Below, piece after piece: positions 17,188-26,434 of a stretch of DNA of 64,000 bases (position 1 is the first letter of the stretch; each line of letters begins with the position of its first letter). Position numbers and translations under genes: made by a program. This DNA comes from Candidatus Nanogingivalis gingivitcus (GTDB lineage Bacteria > Patescibacteriota > Saccharimonadia > Saccharimonadales > Saccharimonadaceae), in the NCBI RefSeq assembly GCF_004151455.1, contig NZ_PRLK01000004.1:6436-70435 (forward strand). The letters run 5' to 3'. The notes beneath the pieces are model-generated. The model was given only the letters and a program-made list of their open reading frames with translations. It had not been told where the DNA came from and ran no database searches.

Positions 17188-17250
17188 AATTATTTGTACA
17201 ATAAGTTACTATTTTAGAGATATTGTTTCTTATATTGCCCCTCTTTTTAT

Positions 17251-17910
17251 TTACCAATTAATTTCATCCTGACTGTTTTTTTGTAAAAACTCATTTGTTT
17301 TAGAAAAAGGTTTCGATCCAAAAAAACCACGATGAGCTGATAAAGGTGATGGATGCGAGGTTTCTATTTTAAGATGTATAGGGTTAGTTATTATTTTCCC
17401 TACTTTTTGTGCGTGTGATCCCCACAACAAAAAAACTAGTGGTTTATCTAAATTGTTCAATACTTTTAGGATATTCTCGGTAAACTCCATCCATCCTATA
17501 TTTGAATGGCTTGCAGGCTTCCCTTTTTCGACACTCCATGACGTATTCATTAAAAGAACTCCCTGCCTTGCCCATCTTTCTAAATTACCGCTTTGCGGTA
17601 ATTCTTTAATCCCTATATCTTCTTTAAGCTCTTTAAAAATATTTTGCAGACTGGGCGGAATCTTAACCCCTTCTTTAACGGAAAAACTCATTCCATGGGC
17701 TTGGCCTTCTCCGTAGTATGGGTCTTGCCCTATTATTACAACTTTAACTTTACTCAGTGGACATTTTTGAAAACAAGAAAACATTTCTTTACGCAAAGGG
17801 TAAATATTTTTAACTGTTCGCTGACGGTCAACATATTGCATAACCTTTTTAAAATAGGGTTTCTTAGCCTCATCTTCAATGACCTCACGCCAACTACTAT
17901 AGTTGTTCAT
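17251..17910 (-). CDS. ung: Uracil-DNA glycosylase (family 1)
   Basis: Ung removes uracil from DNA to start base-excision repair. The 219-residue product is of usual length. The catalytic water-activating motif is GQDPYYGEGQAHGMSFSV (Asp and the Tyr that shuts out thymine), and the minor-groove loop is HPSPLSAHRGFFG with the leucine-loop histidine. LVFLLWGSHAQK supplies the uracil-binding Asn-equivalent region. The ATG at 17910 lies 6 nt after TGCTATAAT (hexamer 17922-17917), so the mRNA should be leaderless. Divergent from prfA. Confidence 0.97.
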   Translation of the reverse strand: MNNYSSWREVIEDEAKKPYFKKVMQYVDRQRTVKNIYPLRKEMFSCFQKCPLSKVKVVIIGQDPYYGEGQAHGMSFSVKEGVKIPPSLQNIFKELKEDIGIKELPQSGNLERWARQGVLLMNTSWSVEKGKPASHSNIGWMEFTENILKVLNNLDKPLVFLLWGSHAQKVGKIITNPIHLKIETSHPSPLSAHRGFFGSKPFSKTNEFLQKNSQDEINW

Positions 17911-17960
17911 ATAAATATTATAGCACTCCTCCCCTTCTTTTAAAAAAGGTTATTTACTGT

Positions 17961-17966
17961 TATAAT
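17961..17966 (+). promoter_or_regulatory. Extended -10 of prfA
   Basis: TGTTATAAT ends 11 nt before ATG 17978, with no SD in between. Confidence 0.55.
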
Positions 17967-17977
17967 ATAGGTTATAT

Positions 17978-19051
17978 ATGCCAAAAATCGACTTAAATTT
18001 AAAAGAATTAAAACAAGAATATAGTGATATTCGTGATTTTTTAAGTACACCAACAGCTTATTCTAGTCCAGATTTTTCTAACAAAAATAAACGCTTTTCA
18101 GAACTAGAAAAGATTATTGAAACTGGCGAGAAAAGAGAAAATCTTGAAAAAAATATAGCAGAAGCTAAGGAAATTATCGCAAGTGGAGATAACGAACTTA
18201 GTGAATTAGCTAAATTAGAAATTGCAGAAAATGAAGAAGCTTTAGAAGCCTTAGAAGATGAGCTTTTTGTTATGCTAACCCCTAAAGATCCTAATGATGA
18301 CAAAAACGTAATTGTGGAAATTCGTGCAGGAGCTGGTGGAGATGAGGCTTCGTTATTCGCTGCTGAACTATTTAGAATGTACTTAAGGTATTGCGAAAAT
18401 AATGGCCTTAAAACTGAATTAATGAACGAAAGTGCTAACGATGCAGGAGGGTATAAGGAAGTTATTTTTGGTGTTAAGGGAGATAGTCCTTATTCAAAAT
18501 TAAAATTTGAAAGTGGAGTACACCGTGTACAGCGTATACCTGCAACAGAATCCCAAGGAAGAATCCATACTTCCACAGTTACTGTGGCAGTACTGCCTGA
18601 AGCAGAAGAAACAGAAATTGAGATTAACCCTAATGATCTAAAAATTGATGTTTACCGCAGTGGTGGACATGGTGGACAAAGTGTTAATACCACGGACTCG
18701 GCAGTCCGTATTACCCACCTACCTACAGGTATGGTAGTAACAAACCAAGATGAAAAATCACAAATTAAGAATAAAGAAAAAGCTTTAAGCGTTCTTAGGG
18801 CAAGATTACTGCAAGTTAAAATAGACGAGGAAAATGCTAAATTAACTGCAGAAAGACGAAGTTTAATTGGCTCTGGTGATCGTTCCGAAAAAATACGTAC
18901 TTACAATTTTCCCCAAGATCGTATAACTGATCATAGAATAGGATATTCTCGTAGTAATATACCAGCTGCTATGAATGGCCAAATAAATGATCTTGTAGAA
19001 AATTTGCACGCTTATGAATTAGAGCTTTTAGCTAAAAATGCATCAAATTAA
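17978..19051 (+). CDS. prfA: Peptide chain release factor 1
   Basis: RF1 reads UAA and UAG and triggers peptide release. The 357-residue protein has the GGQ catalytic loop ([20 protein letters not shown], about residue 230) and the codon-recognition PxT tripeptide region ([20 protein letters not shown], the PAT motif of RF1). Its length is standard. It has an extended -10 at 11 nt before the start and no clear SD. It is followed after 3 nt by prmC, the enzyme that methylates the GGQ glutamine, which is the classic pair. Confidence 0.97.
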   Translation: MPKIDLNLKELKQEYSDIRDFLSTPTAYSSPDFSNKNKRFSELEKIIETGEKRENLEKNIAEAKEIIASGDNELSELAKLEIAENEEALEALEDELFVMLTPKDPNDDKNVIVEIRAGAGGDEASLFAAELFRMYLRYCENNGLKTELMNESANDAGGYKEVIFGVKGDSPYSKLKFESGVHRVQRIPATESQGRIHTSTVTVAVLPEAEETEIEINPNDLKIDVYRSGGHGGQSVNTTDSAVRITHLPTGMVVTNQDEKSQIKNKEKALSVLRARLLQVKIDEENAKLTAERRSLIGSGDRSEKIRTYNFPQDRITDHRIGYSRSNIPAAMNGQINDLVENLHAYELELLAKNASN

Positions 19052-19054
19052 AAT

Positions 19055-19897
19055 ATGATAAATAAAGTAACAACTGTAAACAATTGGCTAAAGCTAGCAA
19101 AAAACAAGCTAAAAGAAGCACAAATATCGAGCTATAGCTTAGATAGTGAGCTTATTTTGTGTAATATTTTAAAAGTAGATAGAACAACTATATTAGCTTA
19201 TCCAAAACGTAAGCTAACAAAACAAAATATTTTTCATGCTAATCATTTTTTAAAAAGACGCTTACAGCATGAGCCCTTGGCCTACATACTAGGATTTAAG
19301 GAATTTTATGGCCGTAATTTCAAAGTAAATTCAAGCGTATTAGTACCTCGCCCTGAAACCGAAGAAATAATAGAACAGCTAAAAAATAACCTTGTAAACA
19401 ATAATGAGACACTATTAGATATTGGTACTGGTAGTGGAATATTAGCAGTGACAATAGCTAAAGAATTTCAGAATAAAAATATAAAAGCTTATGCATCCGA
19501 TATCTCAAAAGATGCTCTAGTATTAGCTAAAGATAATGCTATACTACATAATGCCAATATTAGTTTTATAAAAAGTAACTTGCTGGAGAATATAGAACAA
19601 AATATTTTAAATGAAGTTACTATTTTAATCGCTAACCTACCCTATGTCAATAAAAACTGGATTGACCAAGAGAAACCGAATGAATTACACTATGAACCAC
19701 AAATAGCATTATATAGTGAAAAAGAGGGGCTAGAATTGATAGAAAAACTATTAAATACTACCAATAAAATACCAAACTTAAAATATTTAATTTTAGAGGC
19801 AGACCCTGAACAATTTTGTAAAATTGAAAAAATAGCTCAAGAAAATAATCTTAAAAAAATGGTACAAAAAAATTATACAATTGTATTTAAAAAATAA
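19055..19897 (+). CDS. prmC: Release factor glutamine methyltransferase
   Basis: PrmC (HemK) methylates the glutamine of the GGQ motif in release factors using S-adenosylmethionine. The 280-residue product has the N-terminal helical domain (LAKNKLKEAQISSYSLDSEL), the RPETE motif (VLVPRPETEEII), the SAM-binding LLDIGTGSGILAVTIAK, and the catalytic NLPY (LIANLPYVNKNW). It lies 3 nt after prfA and is probably translationally coupled. A strong terminator ends the operon. Confidence 0.96.
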   Translation: MINKVTTVNNWLKLAKNKLKEAQISSYSLDSELILCNILKVDRTTILAYPKRKLTKQNIFHANHFLKRRLQHEPLAYILGFKEFYGRNFKVNSSVLVPRPETEEIIEQLKNNLVNNNETLLDIGTGSGILAVTIAKEFQNKNIKAYASDISKDALVLAKDNAILHNANISFIKSNLLENIEQNILNEVTILIANLPYVNKNWIDQEKPNELHYEPQIALYSEKEGLELIEKLLNTTNKIPNLKYLILEADPEQFCKIEKIAQENNLKKMVQKNYTIVFKK

Positions 19898-19926
19898 CGC
19901 TTCTATAAATTGAAGCGTTATTTTTT
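19889..19926. terminator. Bidirectional terminator, prmC / htrA
   Basis: AAAAAATAACGCTTC and GAAGCGTTATTTTTT pair around a short loop, between convergent genes. Confidence 0.9.
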
Positions 19927-19945
19927 ATTTCTTTACTACAATTAT

Positions 19946-21067
19946 TTAACGGCTTACTCCATCAAGTATAGCTTTAACTTCTATATCTTTTCCGTTACGT
20001 ATAATATTAAGTTTAACTTCATCACCTGGTCTAAATTCCGATATTAAGCTAGAGATACTTCCCATTTCTCCTACTTCAATGCCAGAAACTTTAGTAATAA
20101 TATCACCCTTAAGCAATCCAGCTTTAGAAGCTGCAGAATTTGGCTTTACTACTTCTTCATTATCTGGTGAATATAAATATGCACCTTTTTTAACTGGTAA
20201 ATCTCGTTCTTTTGCTATTGCAGGAGTAATTTGCACATAATTAACACCTAAAGTTGCTCTTTGTGCTACACCTTTTTCAATCAATGATTTAAGCATACCT
20301 TTTGTTGCGCCAATAGGTATTGCGAACCCTACACCATGAGCATCGCTAGCTATTGCTGTATTAATTCCAATAACTTGCCCTTTAGCATTAAGTAGTGGCC
20401 CTCCAGAGTTGCCTGAATTAATAGCTGCATCAGTTTGAATCATATCGTTCAAAGATTCTGTTGAACCATGACCATCAGAAGCATCAACACTACGGTTTGT
20501 ACCAGAAATAATTCCTCGTGTAATAGTATTATGATATTGTCCTAAGGCATTACCAATAGCAATAACTTCTTGACCTGAATGTATCGTTTTGCTATCGCCA
20601 AGTTCTGCAGCAGATAGATTATCAACATTTTCAATTTTCAAATAAGCAATATCGTTCAATGGATCTTTAGCTACAACCTTCACAGTATCATAACTAGTAC
20701 CATCATTTAAAACTACAGATATTTTATCCATATCTTTAATAACATGTTTATTAGTAATAATATAACCATTTTTAGTCACAATAACACCTGTACCAGCACT
20801 AGAGGTATTTGATAAGAATCCTTTTTTCTTATTAGTTGCAACAATGGAAACTACACTATTTGAAGTTTTTTTAGCAATTGATTCAATAGTATTCTCCCCA
20901 CCGGTTTCTTTTTTAAAAGATGACCCATTTCCATCTTCAACCTTATCAAACTCGGCAACTTGTTTTTTTGGCTTTAAAACTTCAATTATTACTATAGTAC
21001 CTATAGTTACTAACGATAGCGATAATATAATGCTTACAGCAATTATTAAACCTTTCTTTTTATTCAT
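19946..21067 (-). CDS. htrA: HtrA/DegP-family serine protease
   Basis: This is a membrane-anchored protease and chaperone for misfolded surface proteins. A cytoplasmic KK start and one membrane helix at residues 6-29 (LIIAVSIILSLSLVTIGTIV) lead to the trypsin-like domain. The triad is seen as NKHVI (His), NDIAYLKI (Asp) and INSGNSGGPLLN (Ser). A single PDZ domain follows (PNSAASKAGLLKGDIITKVS). The 373-residue length fits the one-PDZ HtrA/DegS type. A Shine-Dalgarno (GGAGGAAG) precedes the ATG. Its role alongside LepB and RseP in this window is cell-envelope protein quality control. Confidence 0.96.
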   Translation of the reverse strand: MNKKKGLIIAVSIILSLSLVTIGTIVIIEVLKPKKQVAEFDKVEDGNGSSFKKETGGENTIESIAKKTSNSVVSIVATNKKKGFLSNTSSAGTGVIVTKNGYIITNKHVIKDMDKISVVLNDGTSYDTVKVVAKDPLNDIAYLKIENVDNLSAAELGDSKTIHSGQEVIAIGNALGQYHNTITRGIISGTNRSVDASDGHGSTESLNDMIQTDAAINSGNSGGPLLNAKGQVIGINTAIASDAHGVGFAIPIGATKGMLKSLIEKGVAQRATLGVNYVQITPAIAKERDLPVKKGAYLYSPDNEEVVKPNSAASKAGLLKGDIITKVSGIEVGEMGSISSLISEFRPGDEVKLNIIRNGKDIEVKAILDGVSR

Positions 21068-21118
21068 TCTTCCTCCCTATTTAACTTATTCTATTTTACC
21101 ATATTTAGAGTATAAAGC

Positions 21119-21928
21119 TTAAGCTATTTTAGGAATAGAAGAAAAGAATATTAGTAGCATAAGAATAAGAATAGTACTAAAAATTACTGCGGGTAAAATA
21201 TCGCTAAACTTCTTTTCTTTATCATCTTTTTTAGGTAAAAAGAACTCAAAAGCCGTAAAACTTAAAGCTGAAACTATAATTGATACCTGTGGAATTGCAA
21301 AATTAAAAATATTAGAAATTTGAATAGGATAAGCTATAACTAAGAAATTAGAAAACCACGATATTTCAGCTATTATCAACCCCCAAAATAGGCTTAATAT
21401 CTCGATGTCTTTACTACTATTGATTGATAATATATGCCTAAGTGAAGCATAACCAATTATAAAGCTAGCGATAACTGTTATTAATTCATCCCAATTATAA
21501 CCAACGGTAAACAGCGTAGTGAATCCGAAAAACACAGATAGCAAAGCCTGAATTTTCATAAAAAGTTCATCGCTACGTGGCTTAATAAAAGTTAACCACA
21601 ATATATATAGAATAACAAAACATATTTGCAGAATGCTATTATTAGTTACATTAACATAAGCGTTAGAATAAGCTATAGCATACATAAGTATTGCAATACT
21701 TAAAGAAAAAATTAAGTCTACTAGGTTTGACTTTACGTTAACAGCCCAAAATCGTGGTCTTACCGCAAAAGTACGCCATTTACTGGCTATAATTAATATA
21801 ATAGCAATTAATGGCGATTTAGTAATAACTATAGATAGCCAAACTATTACGGCTAATATAATATTAAATAATAAATGAAAAAAACTTCCCCAAAAAGAAT
21901 GCTTTTTAGATATCCTAATAAAATCCAT
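21119..21928 (-). CDS. Unrecognised multi-pass membrane protein, 269 aa
   Basis: I do not recognise the family. About eight hydrophobic helices fill the sequence (for instance FFHLLFNIILAVIVWLSI, then VIASFIIGYASLRHIL and AVIFSTILILMLLIFF). Conserved-looking polar spots are KWRTFAVRPRFWAVN in the first loop and FIKPRSDELF in the middle; the last loop is charged (PKKDDKEKKF). There are no transporter or enzyme motifs that I can name. The ATG is 9 nt after TGTTATAAT (hexamer 21943-21938), so a leaderless mRNA is likely. It is 80 bp from the divergent lepB. Confidence 0.75.
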   Translation of the reverse strand: MDFIRISKKHSFWGSFFHLLFNIILAVIVWLSIVITKSPLIAIILIIASKWRTFAVRPRFWAVNVKSNLVDLIFSLSIAILMYAIAYSNAYVNVTNNSILQICFVILYILWLTFIKPRSDELFMKIQALLSVFFGFTTLFTVGYNWDELITVIASFIIGYASLRHILSINSSKDIEILSLFWGLIIAEISWFSNFLVIAYPIQISNIFNFAIPQVSIIVSALSFTAFEFFLPKKDDKEKKFSDILPAVIFSTILILMLLIFFSSIPKIA

Positions 21929-21996
21929 GATATGGCTATTATAACATAATTTTATTTTTAACTGTAAGCTTAATTGTTATTACATGTTGATTATGT

Positions 21997-22002
21997 TAAA
22001 AT
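21997..22002 (+). promoter_or_regulatory. Promoter of lepB
   Basis: TTGTTA, 17 bp and TAAAAT (TGT before it) end 6 nt before the ATG at 22009, so the mRNA should be leaderless. Confidence 0.65.
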
Positions 22003-22008
22003 ATAAAA

Positions 22009-22626
22009 ATGAAAAGTAGCTTTTGGCAAAGGCATCAAAGATTATCTGACATACTAGGAATATTTGCTTTTATCTTTGCTGTAACAATTGGCACAATTCT
22101 TATAAATTCTTTTTTATTTCAAAGTTTTACCGTGGTTGGCTCTAGTATGGCAAACACACTTCATAATGGCGATAAGGTAATTATAAATAGGCTACACTCA
22201 ACATGGGCAAGTATTTCTAATAAACCTTACAAGCCTGAGCGAGGAGATATTATCGTTTTTGAAAATCCACAATACGTAACAGGTATGCGTGAACAATACT
22301 TAATTAAACGAGTTATTGCTTTTGCTGGTGAAAAAGTTAAAGTTAAAGATGGAGTTATGACTGTTTATAACAATAAGCATCCAGACGGTTTTAACCCTGA
22401 TAAAGAAATATTCAACAGCGAACCAAAGGCTTTCACTAGCCATGATGGAGAATGGGTAGTTCCAGAGGGAGATATTTTTGTTAGTGGAGACAACCGAGAA
22501 GGATCTAATTCTTATGATTCGCGAAGTGGTCTAGGTACTGTTCCTCTCTATAAAATAATAGGGCCTGTATCTTTCAGATTATTCCCATTTGATAAAATTA
22601 GAACTTTCAACTATCAACAAAAATAA
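22009..22626 (+). CDS. lepB: Signal peptidase I
   Basis: LepB cleaves signal peptides of exported proteins, including the surface proteins in this window. The 205-residue enzyme has one N-terminal membrane helix (ILGIFAFIFAVTIGTILI), the catalytic Ser in VVGSSMANTLHNGD, the catalytic Lys in EQYLIKRVIAFAGEKV, and box E GDNREGSNSYDSR. The length is typical of Gram-positive SPase I. It is preceded by a promoter whose -10 ends 6 nt from the ATG and is closed by a terminator. Confidence 0.96.
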   Translation: MKSSFWQRHQRLSDILGIFAFIFAVTIGTILINSFLFQSFTVVGSSMANTLHNGDKVIINRLHSTWASISNKPYKPERGDIIVFENPQYVTGMREQYLIKRVIAFAGEKVKVKDGVMTVYNNKHPDGFNPDKEIFNSEPKAFTSHDGEWVVPEGDIFVSGDNREGSNSYDSRSGLGTVPLYKIIGPVSFRLFPFDKIRTFNYQQK

Positions 22627-22641
22627 TAAAGTATTCTAAAT

Positions 22642-22672
22642 AATTTAGCCCCTTATTATAAGGGGCTAAATT
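22642..22672. terminator. Bidirectional terminator, lepB / parB
   Basis: AATTTAGCCCCTTA and TAAGGGGCTAAATT pair around TTA. Confidence 0.9.
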
Positions 22673-22691
22673 AAGTAATTTTATTTAATTA

Positions 22692-23573
22692 TTAGCTTAA
22701 AATATCTTCTATTCTTTTTAGTTCTTCTTCGTTCTTAAATTTAATTACAATCTGTCCAGATCCACGAGCAGAAGTTTTAATGTTGACATCTGCTTTTAAC
22801 TTAGCTGTCAATCTTTTAGAAGTCTGTTCAAAAGGCATTATAATTTTATCTTTTTTAGGCTTTTCATTACTCTCTAAGCTCTTTTTATATTGAACTAAAA
22901 ATTGTTCTACTTTTCTTGAACTCCATTTTTCTTTAATGATTTTTGGCAAAATTTCAAGAACCGTTTTCTCATCTACTTGAAGCAATGGCCTAGCCTGCCC
23001 CTCTTTTAGCTCACCTGTGTAAATATATTTTTTAACTTCATCAGGTAACTTCAATAGCCTAAGAGTATTCAACACAGAGCTTGAGCTTTTACCTCCAACA
23101 CGCTCACCTATCTGTTCAGCCGTCATATTAAACTGCTGGCGTAATTTTAAATAAGCTGTTGCAGTTTCTAAAATATTTAAATCTGCTCGTTGTAAATTTT
23201 CTATTAAACTTAATTCTAGTCTGTTTTGATCAGATAAATCTCGAATAATTGCTGGTATTTTATCTAATTTAGCTAATTTAGAAGCCCTATACCTACGCTC
23301 ACCAGCAACGATAATGTATTTATTTCCATTTTTTACAACAACAATTGGTTGTAATACGCCGTGTATTTTAATTGAATTAGCTAAGTCGTTTAACGCTTTA
23401 TCATCAAAATGTCGTCGAGGCTGTTCTGGGTCAGCAATAATATCTTCTATATTAAGTTCTTTTAATTTAGATATTTGATTATCTATACCTAAAGTAGGGT
23501 CAAACTGCTCATCTAAAAGCATATCTGTTGGTATAAGTGACGAAAAACCTCTTCCTAAACCTTTTTTAACCAT
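22692..23573 (-). CDS. parB: Chromosome partitioning protein ParB (CTPase, parS-binding)
   Basis: ParB binds parS sites near the origin and spreads as a CTP-dependent clamp. The 293-residue product begins VKKGLGRGFSSLIP-like, typical of chromosomal ParB, then has ADPEQPRRHFDDKALNDLA, the CTP-binding GERRYRASKLA box, and an HTH region (MTAEQIGERVGGKSSSSVLN). The C-terminal dimerisation part is short. It lies 3 nt after parA. I did not find a parS palindrome in the window by eye. Confidence 0.96.
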   Translation of the reverse strand: MVKKGLGRGFSSLIPTDMLLDEQFDPTLGIDNQISKLKELNIEDIIADPEQPRRHFDDKALNDLANSIKIHGVLQPIVVVKNGNKYIIVAGERRYRASKLAKLDKIPAIIRDLSDQNRLELSLIENLQRADLNILETATAYLKLRQQFNMTAEQIGERVGGKSSSSVLNTLRLLKLPDEVKKYIYTGELKEGQARPLLQVDEKTVLEILPKIIKEKWSSRKVEQFLVQYKKSLESNEKPKKDKIIMPFEQTSKRLTAKLKADVNIKTSARGSGQIVIKFKNEEELKRIEDILS

Positions 23574-23576
23574 TTA

Positions 23577-24347
23577 TTAATTATTCTCCTCAATTCGCTT
23601 AACTATTTCTTTAGTTATAGATTTATAAGCTCTAGCACCCTTACTAAAACGGTCATAAACGCCTATTGGCACTCCGTGACTAGGTGCTTCTGCTAAACGA
23701 ATATTCCTTGGTACTGGAGTTGAAAATACTTTTCCTGGGAAAAATCTTTTAATTTCTTCATATACTTGACCACTTAAAGTTGTTCTAGAGTCTACCATGG
23801 TAGGTAAAACTCCTAATAATTCAATATTAGGGTTCATGCCTTTTTTAACTAGCTTCATACTTTCTAGTAATTGCCCTAACCCTTCCATAGCATAAAATTC
23901 AGCTTGTACGGGTAAAATTAAAAAGTCACTAGCAATAAAACTATTTACTGTTAATAAGCTAAGTGATGGTGGGCAATCTAATATAACATAATCAAATTCA
24001 TCGCTAACAGTTTTTAGAGCTTCTCGTAACCTAGAAAAACGCCCTCCCACATTAGCTAGTTCTATTTCTGTGTTGGCTAATATTGGTGTTGATGGAGCTA
24101 ATTTCAACTTATGAAATTCCGTCTCTAAAATAACATCTTTCAGTGCAACTGATCCTGAAATTACATCTGACATTGTTGACCCTAAGCTATTTTTATCTAC
24201 CCCTAACCCACTAGTAGCATTACCTTGAGGGTCAAAGTCTACTATTAATACTTTATAGCCCATTTTAGCTAAGTAAAAAGATATGTTAATAGCACTGGTA
24301 GTTTTACCAACCCCTCCCTTTTGGTTAGTTATAGAAATAACTTTCAT
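23577..24347 (-). CDS. parA: Chromosome partitioning ATPase ParA (Soj)
   Basis: ParA is a deviant Walker-type ATPase that segregates ParB-bound origins. The 256-residue product starts with the deviant Walker A ITNQKGGVGKTTSAIN, then DFDPQGNATSGLG and the Walker B-like DYVILDCPPSL. The C-terminal FSKGARAYKSITKEIV is usual. The ATG at 24347 is 6 nt after TGATATAAT (hexamer 24359-24354), giving a leaderless mRNA for the parAB operon. Confidence 0.97.
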   Translation of the reverse strand: MKVISITNQKGGVGKTTSAINISFYLAKMGYKVLIVDFDPQGNATSGLGVDKNSLGSTMSDVISGSVALKDVILETEFHKLKLAPSTPILANTEIELANVGGRFSRLREALKTVSDEFDYVILDCPPSLSLLTVNSFIASDFLILPVQAEFYAMEGLGQLLESMKLVKKGMNPNIELLGVLPTMVDSRTTLSGQVYEEIKRFFPGKVFSTPVPRNIRLAEAPSHGVPIGVYDRFSKGARAYKSITKEIVKRIEENN

Positions 24348-24481
24348 ATTTTGATTATATCATATAATGCTTTAGTTTACTAATGGTAATTATTTAGGTA
24401 AAATAAAATATTGTTAGTACAACTTAACCATTGTAATAATTTTTTATACATTAAAAATATCCCTCTTTTACACCTGCTATA

Positions 24482-24510
24482 TTGCCTTTTAACTATTTTT
24501 ATGGTAGAAT
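24482..24510 (+). promoter_or_regulatory. rplU promoter
   Basis: TTGCCT (24482-24487), a 17-bp spacer and TAGAAT (24505-24510, TGG before it). The ATG is 31 nt further with GAGG as SD, so this is a led mRNA. Confidence 0.7.
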
Positions 24511-24541
24511 AACAAAGATATTAACTTAATAAGAGGATTTT

Positions 24542-24850
24542 ATGAAAAAAGCAGTCGTAAAAGTTGGCGGTAAGCAATTTATCGTTAGCGAAAAAGAGAC
24601 CCTTCTGGTGGACCTCCTCCCGCAAGGTACTAAAGAGCTCAAACTCGACGCTTTGATGCTTATTGATGGCGACAAAGTGGAAGTTGGAACTCCTACAGTT
24701 AATGGCGTGAAGGTTTCTGCTAAAGTTGTTGACGAACTTGTAAAGGGCGAAAAAATCCGTGTTATTCGTTACAAAGCTAAAAAGCGTGTACATAAAGAAA
24801 ACGGACATCGTCAAAAATATACTAAAATTGAAATTACTTCAATTAAATAA
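24542..24850 (+). CDS. rplU: 50S ribosomal protein bL21
   Basis: The 102-residue L21 is recognised from AVVKVGGKQFIVSEKETLLV at the start and RVIRYKAKKRVHKENGHRQK near the end, which contacts domain II of 23S rRNA. The GC and codon use look a little different from the neighbours, with more C-ending codons, as expected for a highly expressed gene. rpmA (L27), the usual next gene, is missing here: a terminator follows the stop and the next gene is on the other strand. Confidence 0.97.
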   Translation: MKKAVVKVGGKQFIVSEKETLLVDLLPQGTKELKLDALMLIDGDKVEVGTPTVNGVKVSAKVVDELVKGEKIRVIRYKAKKRVHKENGHRQKYTKIEITSIK

Positions 24851-24892
24851 TACGGTTTATAAAACCTATAATAAAACAATTTACTCAAACTC

Positions 24893-24920
24893 AATAAATT
24901 AGCCTTAAGGCTAATTTATT
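24893..24920 (+). terminator. rplU terminator
   Basis: AATAAATTAGCC and GGCTAATTTATT pair around TTAA, followed by a T run. Confidence 0.85.
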
Positions 24921-24933
24921 TTTTTAGTTAAAT

Positions 24934-24968
24934 AAAATACTTCGCCCTGCGAGAGGCGAAGTATTTTT
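24934..24968. terminator. Terminator of the LPKTG protein gene
   Basis: AAAATACTTCGCC and GGCGAAGTATTTTT pair; T-rich on both strands. Confidence 0.85.
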
Positions 24969-24983
24969 ACTGCGGAAATTTCA

Positions 24984-26420
24984 TTATTTCTTTTGGATTT
25001 TAGCTTTTATAGCTTTAACCTTTTTTACGACTGGGTGGTCTTCTACTTCTAGACCAACATCAGCTGTAATTTTCTTCATTTCCTCATGGCTTCTAAACCA
25101 GTAAGCTATAGCGCCTGTTATTACAGTAATTGATATAAACATCATAGCTGCTTCAGCAGGACCAGTTTTTGGAAGTTCTGAAGGTATTTCAGCACAATTT
25201 TTATCATCAGCTTTTAGATGTTCAAAACCTTTAATTTTACATTGTTCAGAACATTTAGGATCATTAGCTTTTAGGTCACCTTTTCCTGCAATCTTACATT
25301 GGTCTTTAGCTTGACCTGGCGTACAATCACGCCTTACAGTAACTGTCGCAGTGTCCGATTTACCACCATTCTCAGTTTTTACCTGAGCAGTATTAGTTAG
25401 TGTATTATTTCCACAAACTAATTTATCAACTGGATCAATTTGAGCAGTAAATATAAGTGTTGCAGAACCATCAATACTATAGTTTCCTATATTAATACCA
25501 GCTCCAACTACATTATCGCTCAATGTTTTTTCACTAGGTTGTGATGGGTGTGATATTCTAGTAGTACCCTTTACAAGAGTCATACCTTTTGGTAATAAAT
25601 CTTTAATATTAACATTATTTTGCGTCATAGTGCCAATATTTTTATAAGTAATTTTAAAGTCTATTTTTTCGCCAGCTTGCGCTGTTTGGTTTTTTACCCA
25701 TTGATTTTTACCATGCAATGAAACGGTTTTACTCATTTCAAAATCGGCATAATCTGCTTTAAATTTATAAATAACTGTTCCAGAGAATTCTGTACAACCA
25801 GGAACTGCGCCATTTAATGCGTCGTAACCAAGGTTAGCACCTTCGCCAAATAATTTATCAGCTGGCAAGCCCATACCATTGATTTTACCGTTACTAATAA
25901 TATGAGCTGAACCTTGGATATATCGAAGTGCTACATCTCTAGACGGTGAAGAAATTGCAGCTTCATCCCAAACTTTTAATGGTTTCGAGTTGCTTGCAGA
26001 TATTTCACTAAGAACTCTTAAGGTCTGACCTTTTTTCACTACATGCGGTAAGTTAGCCCTTAGTTTAGTATCTAGTGCAATGCCTCTAAAATTATGTTCT
26101 CTATCGTTTAAAGTTGAAGCAGCATTGTTATGGTAATGCGTCCAAACTTCATATTCTTTACCTGGAACTATATTAATACTATCAACATAGTTACCATTAC
26201 CTGCCTCACGAATACGTACAAAGTTTCGCTCATCACCCATATGAGGGTTATTAGTGATAGAGTTAAATGTTACGTAATCAGCTGGCTTTTCACCTGTGAA
26301 TGTAGCCCTTTCTGGACCGTAAGCAAAAGTATTTACTAACGGAAGAGCTAGTACAGCTAGGGTTGCGCTAAGCGCAACACCTATCCGAATACTATTTTTG
26401 TTTTTAATTTGTTTTAACAT
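24984..26420 (-). CDS. LPKTG surface protein with DUF11 domain and cysteine repeats
   Basis: This is a 478-residue surface protein. A signal segment lies at residues 11-33 (IGVALSATLAVLALPLVNTFA). The N-terminal ~180 residues are an unknown beta-rich domain. A DUF11-type Ig-like repeat follows at about 225-365 (GEKIDFKITYKNIGTMTQ, DLLPKGMTLVKGTT). Two short cysteine repeats come next, CKIAGKGDLKANDPKC and CKIKGFEHLKADDKNC, like the C-x-GxxxLxxxDxxC units of saccharibacterial surface proteins. LPKTG is then followed by a hydrophobic helix (AAMMFISITVITGAIAYWF) and an unusually long ~48-residue charged tail. The tail is longer than in sortase substrates, so it may be a plain membrane anchor. 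It follows the large repeat protein by 14 nt and may be co-transcribed. Confidence 0.8.
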   Translation of the reverse strand: MLKQIKNKNSIRIGVALSATLAVLALPLVNTFAYGPERATFTGEKPADYVTFNSITNNPHMGDERNFVRIREAGNGNYVDSINIVPGKEYEVWTHYHNNAASTLNDREHNFRGIALDTKLRANLPHVVKKGQTLRVLSEISASNSKPLKVWDEAAISSPSRDVALRYIQGSAHIISNGKINGMGLPADKLFGEGANLGYDALNGAVPGCTEFSGTVIYKFKADYADFEMSKTVSLHGKNQWVKNQTAQAGEKIDFKITYKNIGTMTQNNVNIKDLLPKGMTLVKGTTRISHPSQPSEKTLSDNVVGAGINIGNYSIDGSATLIFTAQIDPVDKLVCGNNTLTNTAQVKTENGGKSDTATVTVRRDCTPGQAKDQCKIAGKGDLKANDPKCSEQCKIKGFEHLKADDKNCAEIPSELPKTGPAEAAMMFISITVITGAIAYWFRSHEEMKKITADVGLEVEDHPVVKKVKAIKAKIQKK

Positions 26421-26434
26421 TGTTTTTATAACCC

